Part shown: positions 7,516-16,831 of the stretch, in pieces
Layout: each line of letters opens with the position of its first letter
Numbering within the stretch: position 1 is the first letter of the stretch
From: VRUE01 sp963697695
GTDB lineage: Bacteria > Actinomycetota > Thermoleophilia > Solirubrobacterales > 70-9
Assembly: GCA_963697695.1 (NCBI GenBank)
Contig: OY969094.1
Location: 1,364,001-1,428,000, forward strand
DNA length: 64,000 nucleotides
Direction: 5' to 3'
Program-made: the position numbers and the translations under genes
The notes under the pieces: generated by a model
The model's input: only the letters and a program-made list of their open reading frames with translations
Told to the model about the DNA's origin: nothing
Databases searched by the model: none

Positions 7516-9521
7516 GCGCCGGCACCTGGGCCTGGCTGGTCCTGCTCTTCCCGCTGCTCGGCTCGATCGCGATCGCGCTCAGCCACCGCCTGATCCCGGC
7601 CAAGGCGGCCGGCATTCTCGGCATTGCCGCGATCGCGCTCTCCTTCGCCTGCGGCATCGGTGCCCTCCTCGAGCTGCTCGGCGAGCACCCCGAGGCGCGC
7701 CATCACGCCTCCTCGCTCTGGGACTACGCCAGCGCCGCCGGCCTCGACATCAAGCTCGGCATCTTCGTCGACCCGCTCTCGATCTTCATGGTCCTCGTCG
7801 TCACCGGCGTCTCGACCCTGATCCACCTCTACTCGTTCGGCTACATGCAGTCCGACGAGGGCTACCACCGCTTCTTCAGCTACCTCAACTTCTTCGTCTT
7901 CTCGATGCTGCTGCTCGTCCTCGCCGGCAACTTCGTCCTCCTGATCGTCGGCTGGGCCTTCGTCGGCTTCGCCTCCTACGCGCTGATCAGCTACTGGTAC
8001 CGGCGACAGACGGCGACCAGGGCCGGGATGAAGGCCTTCGTGATCAACGTCGTCGGCGACATCGGTCTCGTCCTGGCCGCCTTCCTGATCTTCCGTGAGC
8101 TCGGCAGCTTCGACTACACGACGGTCTTCGAGCGCGCGCCCGAGGTCTTCTCGACGAACGAATGGACGATCACCGCGATCTGCCTGCTGCTCCTGGTCGG
8201 CGCCTTCGCCAAGTCGGCGCAGCTGCCATTCCACACCTGGCTGCCGGACGCGATGGAGGGCCCGACACCGGTCTCCTCGCTGATCCACGCGGCGACGATG
8301 GTCACCGCCGGCGTCTACCTGATCGCCCGCACCCACACCCTCTTCGTCCTCGCCCCGACCGCCGCCGACATCGCCGCCTTCGTCGGCCTGGCGACGCTGC
8401 TGGTCGCCGGCACGATCGCCCTGGTGATGACCGACCTGAAGCGGGCGATCGCCTACTCGACGATGAGCCAGATCGGCTACATGGTCGTCGGCGTCTCGAT
8501 CGGCGCCTACAGCGCCGGCCTCTTCCACCTGATGACCCACGCCTTCTTCAAGGCGCTGCTCTTCATGGCGGCCGGCTCGATCATCGCCGCGATGGCGAAC
8601 GAGCAGAACATCGACAAGATGAGCGGCTTCGGCAGGGCGATGCGCTTCACCTCGATCACGATGCTCTGCGGCGGCCTCGCCCTGGCCGCCTTCCCCGGCA
8701 CCTCGGGCTTCTTCTCCAAGGACGAGATCCTCGCCTACGCCGCTGCCCGCGGCGACATGTACCTGATCTTCACCGTGCTCGGCTACGTCGGCGCCCTGCT
8801 CACCGCCGTCTACACCTTCCGCCTCATCTTCCGCGTCCTCCCCGGCCGGCCCTGCAAGGAGGCGCAGGAGCTGATCGACACCGGCCACGTCGCCCACGAG
8901 CCGCCGCGCAACCCGGCGACCGGCGAAAGCGAGGACACCGACGTCGGCTTCCCCGGCGCCGAACACCACATCGCCGAGCAATCCTGGCCGATGAAGATCG
9001 CGATGGGCGTGCTCGCCTTCCTCGCCCTGGTCGGCGGGCTGGTCCAGATCCCCGGCGTCGACGACGTGATCGGGCACTTCCTCGAGCCCGTCTTCGCAGA
9101 CTCGCCGCTGAGCGAGATCCACCCCTCGATCGCGGCCGACTGGGAGGGCCTCGGCATCGGCGGCGCCATCGCCATCTTCGGCATCTTCATCGCCTACTTC
9201 TTCTACGTCGCCCAGCCGGCGGCCCCGGCGATGCTGACCCGGCGCCTGCGGCCGCTCTACACCCTCTTCGTCAACAAGTGGTACTTCGACGAGCTGATCG
9301 ACTTCCTGATCGTGCGCCCGGCGCTGACGATCGGCTGCTTCGCCAACCGCACCTTCGAGCGGCTCGTGGTCGACGGCCTCATCACCGGCACCGAGGACGT
9401 GGTCGGAGTCGGCGGCCGCCTCGTCCGCCTCGTGCAGAGCGGTTTCGTCCGCAGCTACGCGCTGCTCCTGATCGGCGGCTTCGCCGGCCTCGCTCTCTAC
9501 TTCCTGCTCACCAGCTCATGA
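7512..9521 (+). CDS. nuoL: NADH-quinone oxidoreductase subunit L
   Basis: This is the distal proton-pumping subunit of the complex I membrane arm, homologous to Mrp antiporter subunits. The 669-aa product has the expected 14-16 membrane helices and the conserved core LPDAMEGPTPVSSLIHA, followed by a Lys-containing segment (VMTDLKRAIAYSTMSQIG). A longer extramembrane loop rich in acidic residues lies at about residues 450-490. The C-terminus carries the lateral helix region and a final membrane anchor. ATGA overlaps join it to nuoK and nuoM. Confidence 0.96.
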   Translation: MSAGTWAWLVLLFPLLGSIAIALSHRLIPAKAAGILGIAAIALSFACGIGALLELLGEHPEARHHASSLWDYASAAGLDIKLGIFVDPLSIFMVLVVTGVSTLIHLYSFGYMQSDEGYHRFFSYLNFFVFSMLLLVLAGNFVLLIVGWAFVGFASYALISYWYRRQTATRAGMKAFVINVVGDIGLVLAAFLIFRELGSFDYTTVFERAPEVFSTNEWTITAICLLLLVGAFAKSAQLPFHTWLPDAMEGPTPVSSLIHAATMVTAGVYLIARTHTLFVLAPTAADIAAFVGLATLLVAGTIALVMTDLKRAIAYSTMSQIGYMVVGVSIGAYSAGLFHLMTHAFFKALLFMAAGSIIAAMANEQNIDKMSGFGRAMRFTSITMLCGGLALAAFPGTSGFFSKDEILAYAAARGDMYLIFTVLGYVGALLTAVYTFRLIFRVLPGRPCKEAQELIDTGHVAHEPPRNPATGESEDTDVGFPGAEHHIAEQSWPMKIAMGVLAFLALVGGLVQIPGVDDVIGHFLEPVFADSPLSEIHPSIAADWEGLGIGGAIAIFGIFIAYFFYVAQPAAPAMLTRRLRPLYTLFVNKWYFDELIDFLIVRPALTIGCFANRTFERLVVDGLITGTEDVVGVGGRLVRLVQSGFVRSYALLLIGGFAGLALYFLLTSS

Positions 9522-11011
9522 CCAACTCGCTGCTCTGGACACCGCTCGCCTTCGGCCTCGTCGGCCTCTTCTTGCCGCAGCGGCTGACCGGCTGGTGGGC
9601 GACGCTGGGCACGGCGGTGACGCTGGCGCTGGCGGTCGTCGCACTCGCCGGCTTCGACTCCGGTGCGGCCGGCCTGCAAGACACCGTCGACGTCGAGTGG
9701 ATCCCCGGACTGGGGGTCGACTACAGCCTCGGCATCGACGGTCTCAACGTCTTCCTCATCCTGCTGACCACGGTGCTCTGGACCGCCGGCACCGCCTTCG
9801 CCGCCTTCCGCGAGCAGGAGCGCCCCCACCTCTTCTTCCTGATGATGCTGCTCGGCGAGACCGCCACGCTCGGCGCCTTCCTCGCCCAGGACCTGCTCCT
9901 CTTCGTCCTCTTCTTCGACCTGATGCTGGTGCCGTTCTACTTCCTCTTCGGCGCCTGGGGCAGCGACCGCGATGGCGGGCCCACCGCCTCGGCGGCGACG
10001 TTGAAGATGATCGTCTACACCCTGATCGGCTCGCTGCTGATGCTGGTCGCGGCGATTGCGACGGGGATCATCGCCGCCGACGGCGGCGACATCACCTTCT
10101 CGATCGCCGAGCTGGCGCAGCAGCCGCTCGGCGAGGGCTCACAGCGCTGGATCTTCTGGTTCTTCGCCGCAGCCTTCCTGGTCAAGATGCCGGCCTTCCT
10201 CCTCCACGGCTGGATGCCGGACGCCTATCGCGCCGCGCCGCTGCCGGTGCTGGCGGTCTTCTCCGGCGTCCTCGCCAAGGTCGGCGCCTACGGCTTCCTG
10301 CGCGTGGTGCTGCCGCTCTTCCCCGACGCCACAGTCGAATTCCAGGAGGTCGTCCTGGTGATCGCCCTCGCCTCGATCCTCTACGGCTCGGTGATGGCCT
10401 TCACCCAAACCAACGTGCGGCTGATCGCCGGCTACTCCTCGGTCGCCCAGCTCGGCTTCATCACCGCCGGCATCTTCGCCCTCTCCGCCGACGGCTCGGA
10501 TGGGGCGGTCCTGCAGATGGTCAACCACGGCCTGGTGGTGGCGCCGCTGTTCGTGATCGTGGCGCTGCTCGCCGAGCGCTCCGGCACAGAGGACCTGCGT
10601 GAGATGGGCGGAATGGCGATGCGGGCCCCGGTCCTGGCGGCGCTCTTCCTGATCGTCACCCTGGCGACCCTGGCGATGCCGGGCTCCGCCAACTTCATCG
10701 GCGAGTTCTACATCCTCAACGGCCTCTTCGACTCGAAGATCGTCTTCGCCATCGTCGCGATCAGCGGCGTGGCGATGTCCGCCTACTACGCCCTGCGCCT
10801 CTACCAGCGGACGATGCACAACCGCAAGCCAGAGGGGATCGAGTCGCGCGAGATCGGCCTCCGCGACGGCATCGTCCTGGTGCCGCTGGTGCTCTGCATC
10901 CTCGGCCTGGCGCTCTACCCGCAGCTGATCCTCGAGCGGACCGACCGCTCGGTGCAGGCGACCGTCGGCGCAGTTGAAGAGAAAGCTCCCGGAACCCTGG
11001 TGAGGAAGTGA
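9518..11011 (+). CDS. nuoM: NADH-quinone oxidoreductase subunit M
   Basis: This is the second large antiporter-like subunit of the complex I membrane arm. The start ATG at 9518 (MTNSLLWTPLAFG) overlaps the nuoL stop as ATGA, which sets the start; the frame also happens to be open far upstream inside nuoL, but that is not coding. The 497-aa product has about 14 helices and the family signature LLHGWMPDAYRAAPLPVL, together with a conserved Glu in an early helix (LGETATLGAF). Confidence 0.96.
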   Translation: MTNSLLWTPLAFGLVGLFLPQRLTGWWATLGTAVTLALAVVALAGFDSGAAGLQDTVDVEWIPGLGVDYSLGIDGLNVFLILLTTVLWTAGTAFAAFREQERPHLFFLMMLLGETATLGAFLAQDLLLFVLFFDLMLVPFYFLFGAWGSDRDGGPTASAATLKMIVYTLIGSLLMLVAAIATGIIAADGGDITFSIAELAQQPLGEGSQRWIFWFFAAAFLVKMPAFLLHGWMPDAYRAAPLPVLAVFSGVLAKVGAYGFLRVVLPLFPDATVEFQEVVLVIALASILYGSVMAFTQTNVRLIAGYSSVAQLGFITAGIFALSADGSDGAVLQMVNHGLVVAPLFVIVALLAERSGTEDLREMGGMAMRAPVLAALFLIVTLATLAMPGSANFIGEFYILNGLFDSKIVFAIVAISGVAMSAYYALRLYQRTMHNRKPEGIESREIGLRDGIVLVPLVLCILGLALYPQLILERTDRSVQATVGAVEEKAPGTLVRK

Positions 11012-12504
11012 ACTTCAACGCCCCCGACATCGACTACGCCGGCATCTCGCCCGTCATCGCGCTGACCGTCGGCGTCTGCGTGGTCCTGCTCAGCGCCGTC
11101 TTCAAGCCGGTGCGACGAGGCGCGCCCGGCCTGACGCTGCTGGTCCTGGCGACGACCGCCGGCCTCTTGATCTGGCAGTGGGGCGACTCCAAGGACCTGA
11201 TCACCGGCGCCCTGCGGCTGGACGACCTGGCGATCTCGATCACGCTGATCGCGGTGCTGATGGCAGCGGCGACGGTGCTGCTCTCGATTCGCGAGCCGGC
11301 CGTCGAGCAGGCGGGCTCGGGCGAGTACCACGCGCTGCTGCTCGGCTCGGTGCTGGGAATGACCCTGCTGGCCCAGTCACAAAACCTGGTCAGCTTCTTC
11401 GTCGGGATCGAGACGCTCTCGATTCCGCTCTACATCCTCTGCGCCGCCCAGTTGCGCCGCGAGCGCTCGCTCGAGTCCGGGCTCAAGTACCTGATCGTCG
11501 GCTCGCTCGGCTCGGCCACGCTGCTCTACGGGATGGCCCTCCTCTACGGCGGCTCGGGCTCGACCGGCTTCGCCGGGATCGCCGCCGGCATCGCCAAAGA
11601 GGGCGTGCTCGGCGATCCGCTGGTCCTGATCGGGATCGCGATGACCGCGGTCGGCCTTGCCTTCAAGACCTCGATCGCCCCCTTCCACCAGTGGACCCCC
11701 GACGTCTACCAGGGCGCGCCGACCCCGATCACCGGCTTCATGGCGGTGGCGACCAAGGCGGCGGCCTTCGCCGTCTTCGTCCGCTTCTTCGACGTCGCCC
11801 TGGCGCCGCAGGTCGACGAGTGGCAGCCGGCGCTCGCCGTCCTCGCCGCGATCTCGATCGTGGTCGGCAACGTCGGCGCCCTCGGCCAGAACTCGCTGAA
11901 GCGGCTGCTCGGCTACTCCGGAATCGCCCAGGCCGGCTACATCCTCGGCGGTCTCGTTGTCGCCAGCGAGGCTGGGGTCAACGCCCTCGTCTTCTACCTC
12001 GCCGCCTACGCCTTCATGAACCTCGCCGCCTTCGCCGTGGTCGTCGCCCGCGAGCGCGAGACGCCCTACGGCGACGATATCCGCGCCGTCGAGGGCCTCG
12101 GCCGCGAGCGCCCGCAGCTCGCCTGGCCGCTGACGATCGCGATGTTCGGCCTCGCCGGCCTCCCGGCAACGGCGGGCTTCATCGGCAAGCTCTACCTGAT
12201 CGAGGCCCTGGTCGAGGGCGGCTACACCTGGCTCGCCGTCTTCATCGCGGTCGGCACGATGATCTCGCTCGCCTACTACCTGCGCGTCGTCGCGGCGATG
12301 TGGATGCGGCCCACCGGCGCGCCCGCCGCGAGCCCGGCGATCTCCGGCGCCTCGCCCGAGGCCGACCCCATCGACCCCGACGCGGGCCGTCGCATCTACC
12401 TGGTCGGACCCGCGATCCTCGCCGCCGCCGCAACCGTCTTCTTCGGCGTCATCCCCCAACCTTTGGTGGAGTTCGCAGAACACGCCGGCGCCTCGCTGTT
12501 CTAA
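11008..12504 (+). CDS. nuoN: NADH-quinone oxidoreductase subunit N
   Basis: This is the third antiporter-like membrane subunit of complex I and the last gene of the operon. The GTG start overlaps the nuoM stop. The 498-aa product shows the signature FHQWTPDVYQGAPTPITGFMA and the conserved Lys region NSLKRLLGYSGIAQAGY. A short hydrophilic insert rich in Ala, Ser, Pro and Asp lies near residue 440. The intergenic hairpin that follows probably marks the operon end. Confidence 0.96.
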   Translation: MNFNAPDIDYAGISPVIALTVGVCVVLLSAVFKPVRRGAPGLTLLVLATTAGLLIWQWGDSKDLITGALRLDDLAISITLIAVLMAAATVLLSIREPAVEQAGSGEYHALLLGSVLGMTLLAQSQNLVSFFVGIETLSIPLYILCAAQLRRERSLESGLKYLIVGSLGSATLLYGMALLYGGSGSTGFAGIAAGIAKEGVLGDPLVLIGIAMTAVGLAFKTSIAPFHQWTPDVYQGAPTPITGFMAVATKAAAFAVFVRFFDVALAPQVDEWQPALAVLAAISIVVGNVGALGQNSLKRLLGYSGIAQAGYILGGLVVASEAGVNALVFYLAAYAFMNLAAFAVVVARERETPYGDDIRAVEGLGRERPQLAWPLTIAMFGLAGLPATAGFIGKLYLIEALVEGGYTWLAVFIAVGTMISLAYYLRVVAAMWMRPTGAPAASPAISGASPEADPIDPDAGRRIYLVGPAILAAAATVFFGVIPQPLVEFAEHAGASLF

Positions 12505-12533
12505 GCCTCCCGCTCCACTCCCCCCAGACGTTC

Positions 12534-12569
12534 CTGAACTTATCCACCCATAGGGGTGGTCAAGCTCAG
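12534..12569 (+). terminator. Hairpin after the nuo operon
   Basis: Between nuoN and the acyl-CoA ligase gene, CTGAACT (12534-12540) pairs with AGCTCAG (12563-12569), allowing one G-T pair. CCACCC (12544-12549) pairs with GGGTGG (12554-12559), with a small internal loop between the two stems. There is no T-run, so this is at best a non-canonical terminator or a stabilising 3' hairpin. Nothing else is visible in the 95-nt gap. Confidence 0.4.
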
Positions 12570-12599
12570 GCACGCCCCCGGGCGGTATCGTCGTCGGCT

Positions 12600-14354
12600 A
12601 TGGGAGACCGGCCGCGTGCGTTGTCAGCCTCGACGATGTGCGAGGCGTTTCAGATCTCGGCGGAAGAGTGGGCGAATGGTCCGGCGCTGCGGCTGAAGGA
12701 CACGGACTATGAGGCGTCGTGGAATGACTACGCCGAGGCGGTGCGTAAGCGTGCGGCTGGGTTCGCGGCGCTCGGCGTCGGCCGAGGCGACACGGTGGGC
12801 TTCATGCTGGTCAACCGCCCCGCCCTGCACCTGACCGATTGCGCCGCAATGCACTTGGGAGCGACCTGCTTCTCGATCTACAACACCTCTTCGCCGGAGC
12901 AGGTCGAGTACGTGGTCTCGGATGCCGCCAACCGCGTGATCGTCACCGAGCAGGCCTTCCTCGAGACGGTGCTGAAGGCACGCGACGCGGTCGAGACGCT
13001 GGAGCACGTCGTCGTCATCGACGGCGAGGCGCCGGAGGGGACGATCTCGATCGAGGAGCTGGAGACGATGGGCGCAGACGACTTCGACTTCGAGGCGGCC
13101 TGGCGCGCGGTCGAGCCCGACGACGTGCTCTGCCTGATCTACACGTCCGGGACCACCGGCCCGCCCAAGGGCGTGCAGCTGACCCACGCCAACATGGTTG
13201 CCGTTTGGCAAGCCTGCGACCAAGTCCAGCAGACCAAACCGGGCGGGCGGATGATCTCGTTCCTGCCCAGCGCCCACATCGCCGACCGCTGGGCGGGCCT
13301 CTACGCCCAGATGATCTATGGCAACTGCGTCCACTGCTGCCCAGACCCGCGACAGATGGTCGCCTACTCGATCGAGGTCAAGCCGACGGTCTGGGGCGGG
13401 GTGCCGCGGATCTGGGAGAAGCTGAAGGCCGCAATCGAGGTCGGCATCGCGGCCCAGCCCGACGAGGCAAAACGCGAAGCAACCGAGGCGGCGATAGCTG
13501 TCGGCCGTCGCCGTGTCGCCGCTTACATGGACGGCGGCGTGCCCGACGAGCTGCAGGCCGAGTGGGAGCGCGCGGACGCCGAGGTGCTCTCGGGGATCCG
13601 GGCGATGCTCGGCCTCGACCAAGTCGAATCGTTCGTGGTCGGAGCGGCGCCGACGCCGCCCGAGGTGCTCGAGTTCTTCCTTGCGCTGGGGATCGAGATC
13701 CGCGAGACCTGGGGAATGTCGGAGACGACCGCGATCACCACCCTCAACCCGCCCGGCGGGGTACGCGTGGGCACGGTCGGGCCGCCCATCCCCAACACCG
13801 AGGTGAAGCTCGCCGAGGACGGCGAGGTGATGGTGCGCGGCCCCCAGGTGATGAAGGGCTACCGCAACATGCCCGAGAAGACGGCCGAAGCGCTGACCGA
13901 GGACGGCTGGCTGCTGACCGGCGACGTCGGTGAATTCGACGAGAACGGCTACCTGCGCATCGTCGACCGCAAGAAGGAGCTGATCATCAACGCGGCCGGC
14001 AAGAACATGTCGCCGGCCAACATCGAGTCGAAGCTCAAGGCCGCCTCGACCCTGATCGCCCAGGCGGTGACGATCGGCGACAACCGCCCCTACAACGTCG
14101 CGCTGATCACCCTCGACCCAGAAACGCTGGCGGCTCGCGGCGGGGACGGCGACGATCCGGTGATCGCCGAGGAGATCGCCAACGCTGTCGAGGCGGCGAA
14201 CCAGCGCCTCTCGCGCGTCGAGCAGATCAAGCGCTACACCGTCATCCCCGGCGAGTGGCTCCCCGGCGGCGAGGAGCTGACGCCGACGCTGAAGCTGAAG
14301 CGCCGCCCGATCGAGCGCAAGTACGAAGCCGAGATCGAAGCGCTGTACTCGTGA
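12600..14354 (+). CDS. Long-chain fatty-acid--CoA ligase (AMP-forming)
   Basis: This enzyme activates fatty acids to acyl-CoA with ATP, feeding beta-oxidation or lipid synthesis. The 584-aa product is a full-length ANL-superfamily ligase: an N-terminal domain with the P-loop-like YTSGTTGPPKGVQLTH, the motif around ETWGMSETTA, and the C-terminal domain with GWLLTGDVGEFDENGYL and IVDRKKELIINAAGKNMSP, the latter typical of long-chain acyl-CoA ligases. The ATG at 12600 is the natural start; sequence upstream in frame overlaps nuoN antisense composition and is not coding. The stop codon lies inside the outer arm of a palindrome (14351-14468). It could be called FadD15-like; the exact substrate is unknown. 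Confidence 0.93.
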   Translation: MGDRPRALSASTMCEAFQISAEEWANGPALRLKDTDYEASWNDYAEAVRKRAAGFAALGVGRGDTVGFMLVNRPALHLTDCAAMHLGATCFSIYNTSSPEQVEYVVSDAANRVIVTEQAFLETVLKARDAVETLEHVVVIDGEAPEGTISIEELETMGADDFDFEAAWRAVEPDDVLCLIYTSGTTGPPKGVQLTHANMVAVWQACDQVQQTKPGGRMISFLPSAHIADRWAGLYAQMIYGNCVHCCPDPRQMVAYSIEVKPTVWGGVPRIWEKLKAAIEVGIAAQPDEAKREATEAAIAVGRRRVAAYMDGGVPDELQAEWERADAEVLSGIRAMLGLDQVESFVVGAAPTPPEVLEFFLALGIEIRETWGMSETTAITTLNPPGGVRVGTVGPPIPNTEVKLAEDGEVMVRGPQVMKGYRNMPEKTAEALTEDGWLLTGDVGEFDENGYLRIVDRKKELIINAAGKNMSPANIESKLKAASTLIAQAVTIGDNRPYNVALITLDPETLAARGGDGDDPVIAEEIANAVEAANQRLSRVEQIKRYTVIPGEWLPGGEELTPTLKLKRRPIERKYEAEIEALYS

Positions 14355-14468
14355 ACGGGCAGGCGCGGCGGGTCCTGTCACCGATTTGGAACCACCACCC
14401 CTCCGGTAGCTAAAGCTTCCTCGGGGTGGTCCCCCAAATCCGCGCCACCCGCCGCGAGAGGCGTTCAC
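14351..14468 (+). repeat. Family D palindrome after the acyl-CoA ligase gene
   Basis: Nested inverted repeats: GTGAACG/CGTTCAC (14351-14357, 14462-14468), CGCGGCGGGT/ACCCGCCGCG (14364-14373, 14447-14456), GATTTGG/CCAAATC (14383-14389, 14434-14440) and ACCACCCC/GGGGTGGT near the tip. An asymmetric internal loop with GGGTCCTG on the 5' side and GCGCCACCC on the 3' side recurs in the copies at 41799, 45558 and 45772. The tip, with CCGGTAGCTAAAGCTTCCT, is shared with the copy at 45772-45865 on the other strand, whose arm sequence differs. The ligase stop codon is inside the outermost arm. Confidence 0.75.
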
Positions 14469-14630
14469 GGCAGAGCCACCTCTCTCATGAGCTGAAAGGG
14501 TCCCGCGATCGGAGTCCTGCTCACAACCGCTGCGATCGTCGCTGCCGTCGCCTTCGGCGTCTGGTCCGAGCACCGCTGGCCGCGGGGGGCCGCCGACGCG
14601 GCCCGGCGCTCGCTGGTCCTGCTGCTCTAC

Positions 14631-15431
14631 GTGCTGATCCCGCCGGTGATCTTCTTCAACATCGCCGCCAGCGAGATCGATGTCTCGCACGGAGTCGGCT
14701 TGGTGCTGGGGATCGTCGCCTCTTCGCTCGGCGCCTTCCTCGCCTGGTGGGTGGCGAGCCGGGTGCTGAACCTGGCGCGCTTCCAGGTCGGTGCGGTGGT
14801 CTGCTGCGTACTCAGCGTCAACACCGGCTACCTCGGCTACCCGCTGACCGTCGCCCTGCTCGGCCGCGACCAGCTCTCGACCGCGGTCCTCTACGACGTG
14901 CTCGTCACCGGCCCCTGCCTGCTGCTCGGCGCCTTTGCCGTCGGCGCGGCTTTCGGGACCAAGGCGGGCGAAGGCCCGCGCGAGCGCGTGCGTGCCTTCT
15001 TCACCCGCAACCCGCCCCTCTACGCGGCGATCGCCGGCCTGCTGGCTCCGGACGTGCTGGCGCCGGACGTCCTAGTCGATGCCTCGCAGGTCCTGATCGT
15101 GGCGATCCTGCCGATCGGCTTCTTCGCCGTCGGCGCGACCCTGGCCGAGAACGCCGAACACGGGGAGCTGCCGATGCCGCCGCCGCTGACCCGTCCCGTG
15201 GCGCTGACGATCGTCACCCGCCTCGCCGTCGTGCCGGCCCTGCTGATGCTCCTGGCGGCACCGCTGATCGACCTCCCCTCTGCCTACCGTCTGCTCTCGG
15301 CGATGCCCTCGGGCCTCAACTCGCTGGTCATCGCTCACGCCTATGGCCTCGACATGGAGATCGTCGCCGAGTCCGTCACCTGGTCGACCGCGATCGTCGT
15401 CGGCGCCGCCCTGGTCTCGCTCGCCTTCTGA
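14631..15431 (+). CDS. AEC-family (auxin efflux carrier-like) transporter
   Basis: A hydrophobic protein of at least 266 aa with about eight to nine membrane segments, matching the AEC/bile-acid-Na symporter-like fold (for example VNTGYLGYPLTVALLG and the paired inverted halves). Family members transport organic acids such as malate; the substrate here is unknown. The GTG at 14631 is the first ordinary start, but it removes the expected first membrane helix. In-frame sequence back to about 14502 encodes a convincing helix (LLTTAAIVAAVAFGVW) behind an AAAGGG-like ribosome site, with no ATG, GTG or TTG. The true start may therefore be a rare codon near 14508-14517. Confidence 0.8.
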   Translation: MLIPPVIFFNIAASEIDVSHGVGLVLGIVASSLGAFLAWWVASRVLNLARFQVGAVVCCVLSVNTGYLGYPLTVALLGRDQLSTAVLYDVLVTGPCLLLGAFAVGAAFGTKAGEGPRERVRAFFTRNPPLYAAIAGLLAPDVLAPDVLVDASQVLIVAILPIGFFAVGATLAENAEHGELPMPPPLTRPVALTIVTRLAVVPALLMLLAAPLIDLPSAYRLLSAMPSGLNSLVIAHAYGLDMEIVAESVTWSTAIVVGAALVSLAF

Positions 15432-15475
15432 GCGAGGCTCCCTCCGGCGCGAGCGGTGGCCCTATGCTGGGTCCG

Positions 15476-16387
15476 ATGACCGGGTTTCCGACCGTGCGCG
15501 TCGCCGCGATCCAGGCTACGCCGGTAGTCCTCGATGCCGAGGCGACGGTGGAGAAGGCGGTCAGTCTCCTCGAGCAAGCAGCAGACCAGGGCGTCCAGCT
15601 CGCCGTCTTCCCCGAGACCTTCGTCCCGCTCTATCCCTCCGGGGCCTGGGCGAAAGGTGCGGCCTCGTTCGCCGGCTGGGACGAGTTCTGGGAGCTGCTC
15701 TGGGCCAACTCGGTCGAGATCCCCGGTCCGCTGATCGACCGCCTGGCATCGGTCTGCGCCACAAGGGACGTCCACTGCGCGATCGGTGTCAACGAGCGCG
15801 AGCTGGAGCGGCCGGGCTCGCTCTACAACACGGTCGTCCTGATCGGCCCGGAGGGCGTGGTCTGGAAGCACCGCAAGCTGATGCCGACCCAGCACGAGCG
15901 CCTCTTCCACGGGGTCGGCGCGGGCGACGATCTCGCGGTGGCGGAGACACCGCTGGGACGGGTCGGCGGCTTGATCTGCTGGGAGAACCGGATGCCGCTC
16001 GCCCGCTACGCCGTCTACCAGAGCGGACCGCAGATCTGGCTCGCTCCCACAGCCGACGACAGCGAGGGATGGCTGGCGAGCATGCGCCACATCGCGATCG
16101 AGTCCGGCGCTTTCGTCGTCTCGGCACCGCAGTTCATCCCCGCCGCGGCCTTCCCGGACGACTTCCCCGTGCCGCTGCCGGAGGGCAAGGAGGTCTTCGG
16201 CAACGGCGGCGCGGCGATCGTCGAGCCGGCAGCGGGACAGCTGATCGCCGGCCCCCTCTACGGCGAAGAGGGGATCGTCGCCGCAGACTGCGACCTGCGG
16301 ATCGGCCTGCATGCCAAGCGCGTCTTCGACTCCGCCGGCCACTACAGCCGCAAGGACGTGCTGGCGCCGCAGCTGCGCGAGGCCTGA
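15476..16387 (+). CDS. Carbon-nitrogen hydrolase, nitrilase branch
   Basis: A 303-aa member of the nitrilase superfamily, which hydrolyses nitriles or amides to acids. The catalytic triad is visible: Glu47 in FPETF, Lys134 in HRKLMPT and Cys168 in LICWEN. The CWEN context is that of true nitrilases and cyanide dihydratases rather than of amidases. Start ATG at 15476 was chosen because the beta-strand TVRVAAIQATPV follows immediately; ATG 15464 is four codons upstream and also possible. Its stop overlaps the start of the downstream VOC gene by one base, so the two are cotranscribed. The natural substrate cannot be read from the sequence. Confidence 0.9.
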   Translation: MTGFPTVRVAAIQATPVVLDAEATVEKAVSLLEQAADQGVQLAVFPETFVPLYPSGAWAKGAASFAGWDEFWELLWANSVEIPGPLIDRLASVCATRDVHCAIGVNERELERPGSLYNTVVLIGPEGVVWKHRKLMPTQHERLFHGVGAGDDLAVAETPLGRVGGLICWENRMPLARYAVYQSGPQIWLAPTADDSEGWLASMRHIAIESGAFVVSAPQFIPAAAFPDDFPVPLPEGKEVFGNGGAAIVEPAAGQLIAGPLYGEEGIVAADCDLRIGLHAKRVFDSAGHYSRKDVLAPQLREA

Positions 16388-16743
16388 TGCTGCACCACGT
16401 CGGGATCGAGGTGAAACCGGCCGACTTCGAGCGCTCGGTCGAGTTCTGGCAGGCGCTCGGATTCGTCCGGGTCGACCCTCCACCCACCCTCACCGAGTTC
16501 GTCTGGCTCGAACGGGAGGGGACCCAGATTCACCTGATGCCCAGCGAGGATCCCGTTGTGCCACCGCGCGGCCATACGGCAGTTGCCCCGCCGGACTTCG
16601 ACGCCGCCGTCACCCGCCTGGGTGAGCTCGGCTTCGAGGTCGAAGCGCGCCGCGAACACTGGGGCGCGCCCCGTGCCCTCGCGATCGCTCCCGGCGGGCA
16701 CCGGGTCGAGCTGATGGCGGCACCCCCTCGTCCGGCCGGCTGA
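16387..16743 (+). CDS. VOC (glyoxalase/dioxygenase fold) protein
   Basis: A 118-aa single-domain vicinal-oxygen-chelate protein made of two beta-alpha-beta-beta-beta units. Likely metal ligands are the His of the N-terminal LHHVGIEV, the His in QIHLMP, and a Glu in HRVELM. The short, simple form resembles many uncharacterised VOC proteins. The ATG uses the last base of the nitrilase TGA (TGATG), indicating translational coupling and possibly a shared pathway, although no reaction can be assigned. Confidence 0.85.
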   Translation: MLHHVGIEVKPADFERSVEFWQALGFVRVDPPPTLTEFVWLEREGTQIHLMPSEDPVVPPRGHTAVAPPDFDAAVTRLGELGFEVEARREHWGAPRALAIAPGGHRVELMAAPPRPAG

Positions 16744-16776
16744 AGGATCGTGCCCCCTGGGGGGTGATCAATCCTT
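16743..16776 (+). terminator. Hairpin between the VOC gene and thyX
   Basis: AAGGAT (16743-16748) pairs with ATCCTT (16771-16776), and an inner C-run pairs with a G-run around 16753-16765. The stem starts at the VOC stop codon. There is no following T-run, so termination is only inferred. The remaining bases up to the thyX start show nothing clear. Confidence 0.35.
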
Positions 16777-16831
16777 CGATTCGCATAGGCCCCGAACCTT
16801 TGCCAGCCAACCGCCTGGCTACGATGCGCCG

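Noticed and set aside
8162..9517. Long upstream extension of nuoM inside nuoL
   Set aside because: The frame is open only because of GC bias; the product there is Arg/Pro-rich and NuoM homologs start at 9518.
11178..12599. Apparent fusion of an upstream frame with the acyl-CoA ligase
   Set aside because: The upstream part overlaps nuoN in another frame and is not conserved protein; the ligase begins at 12600.
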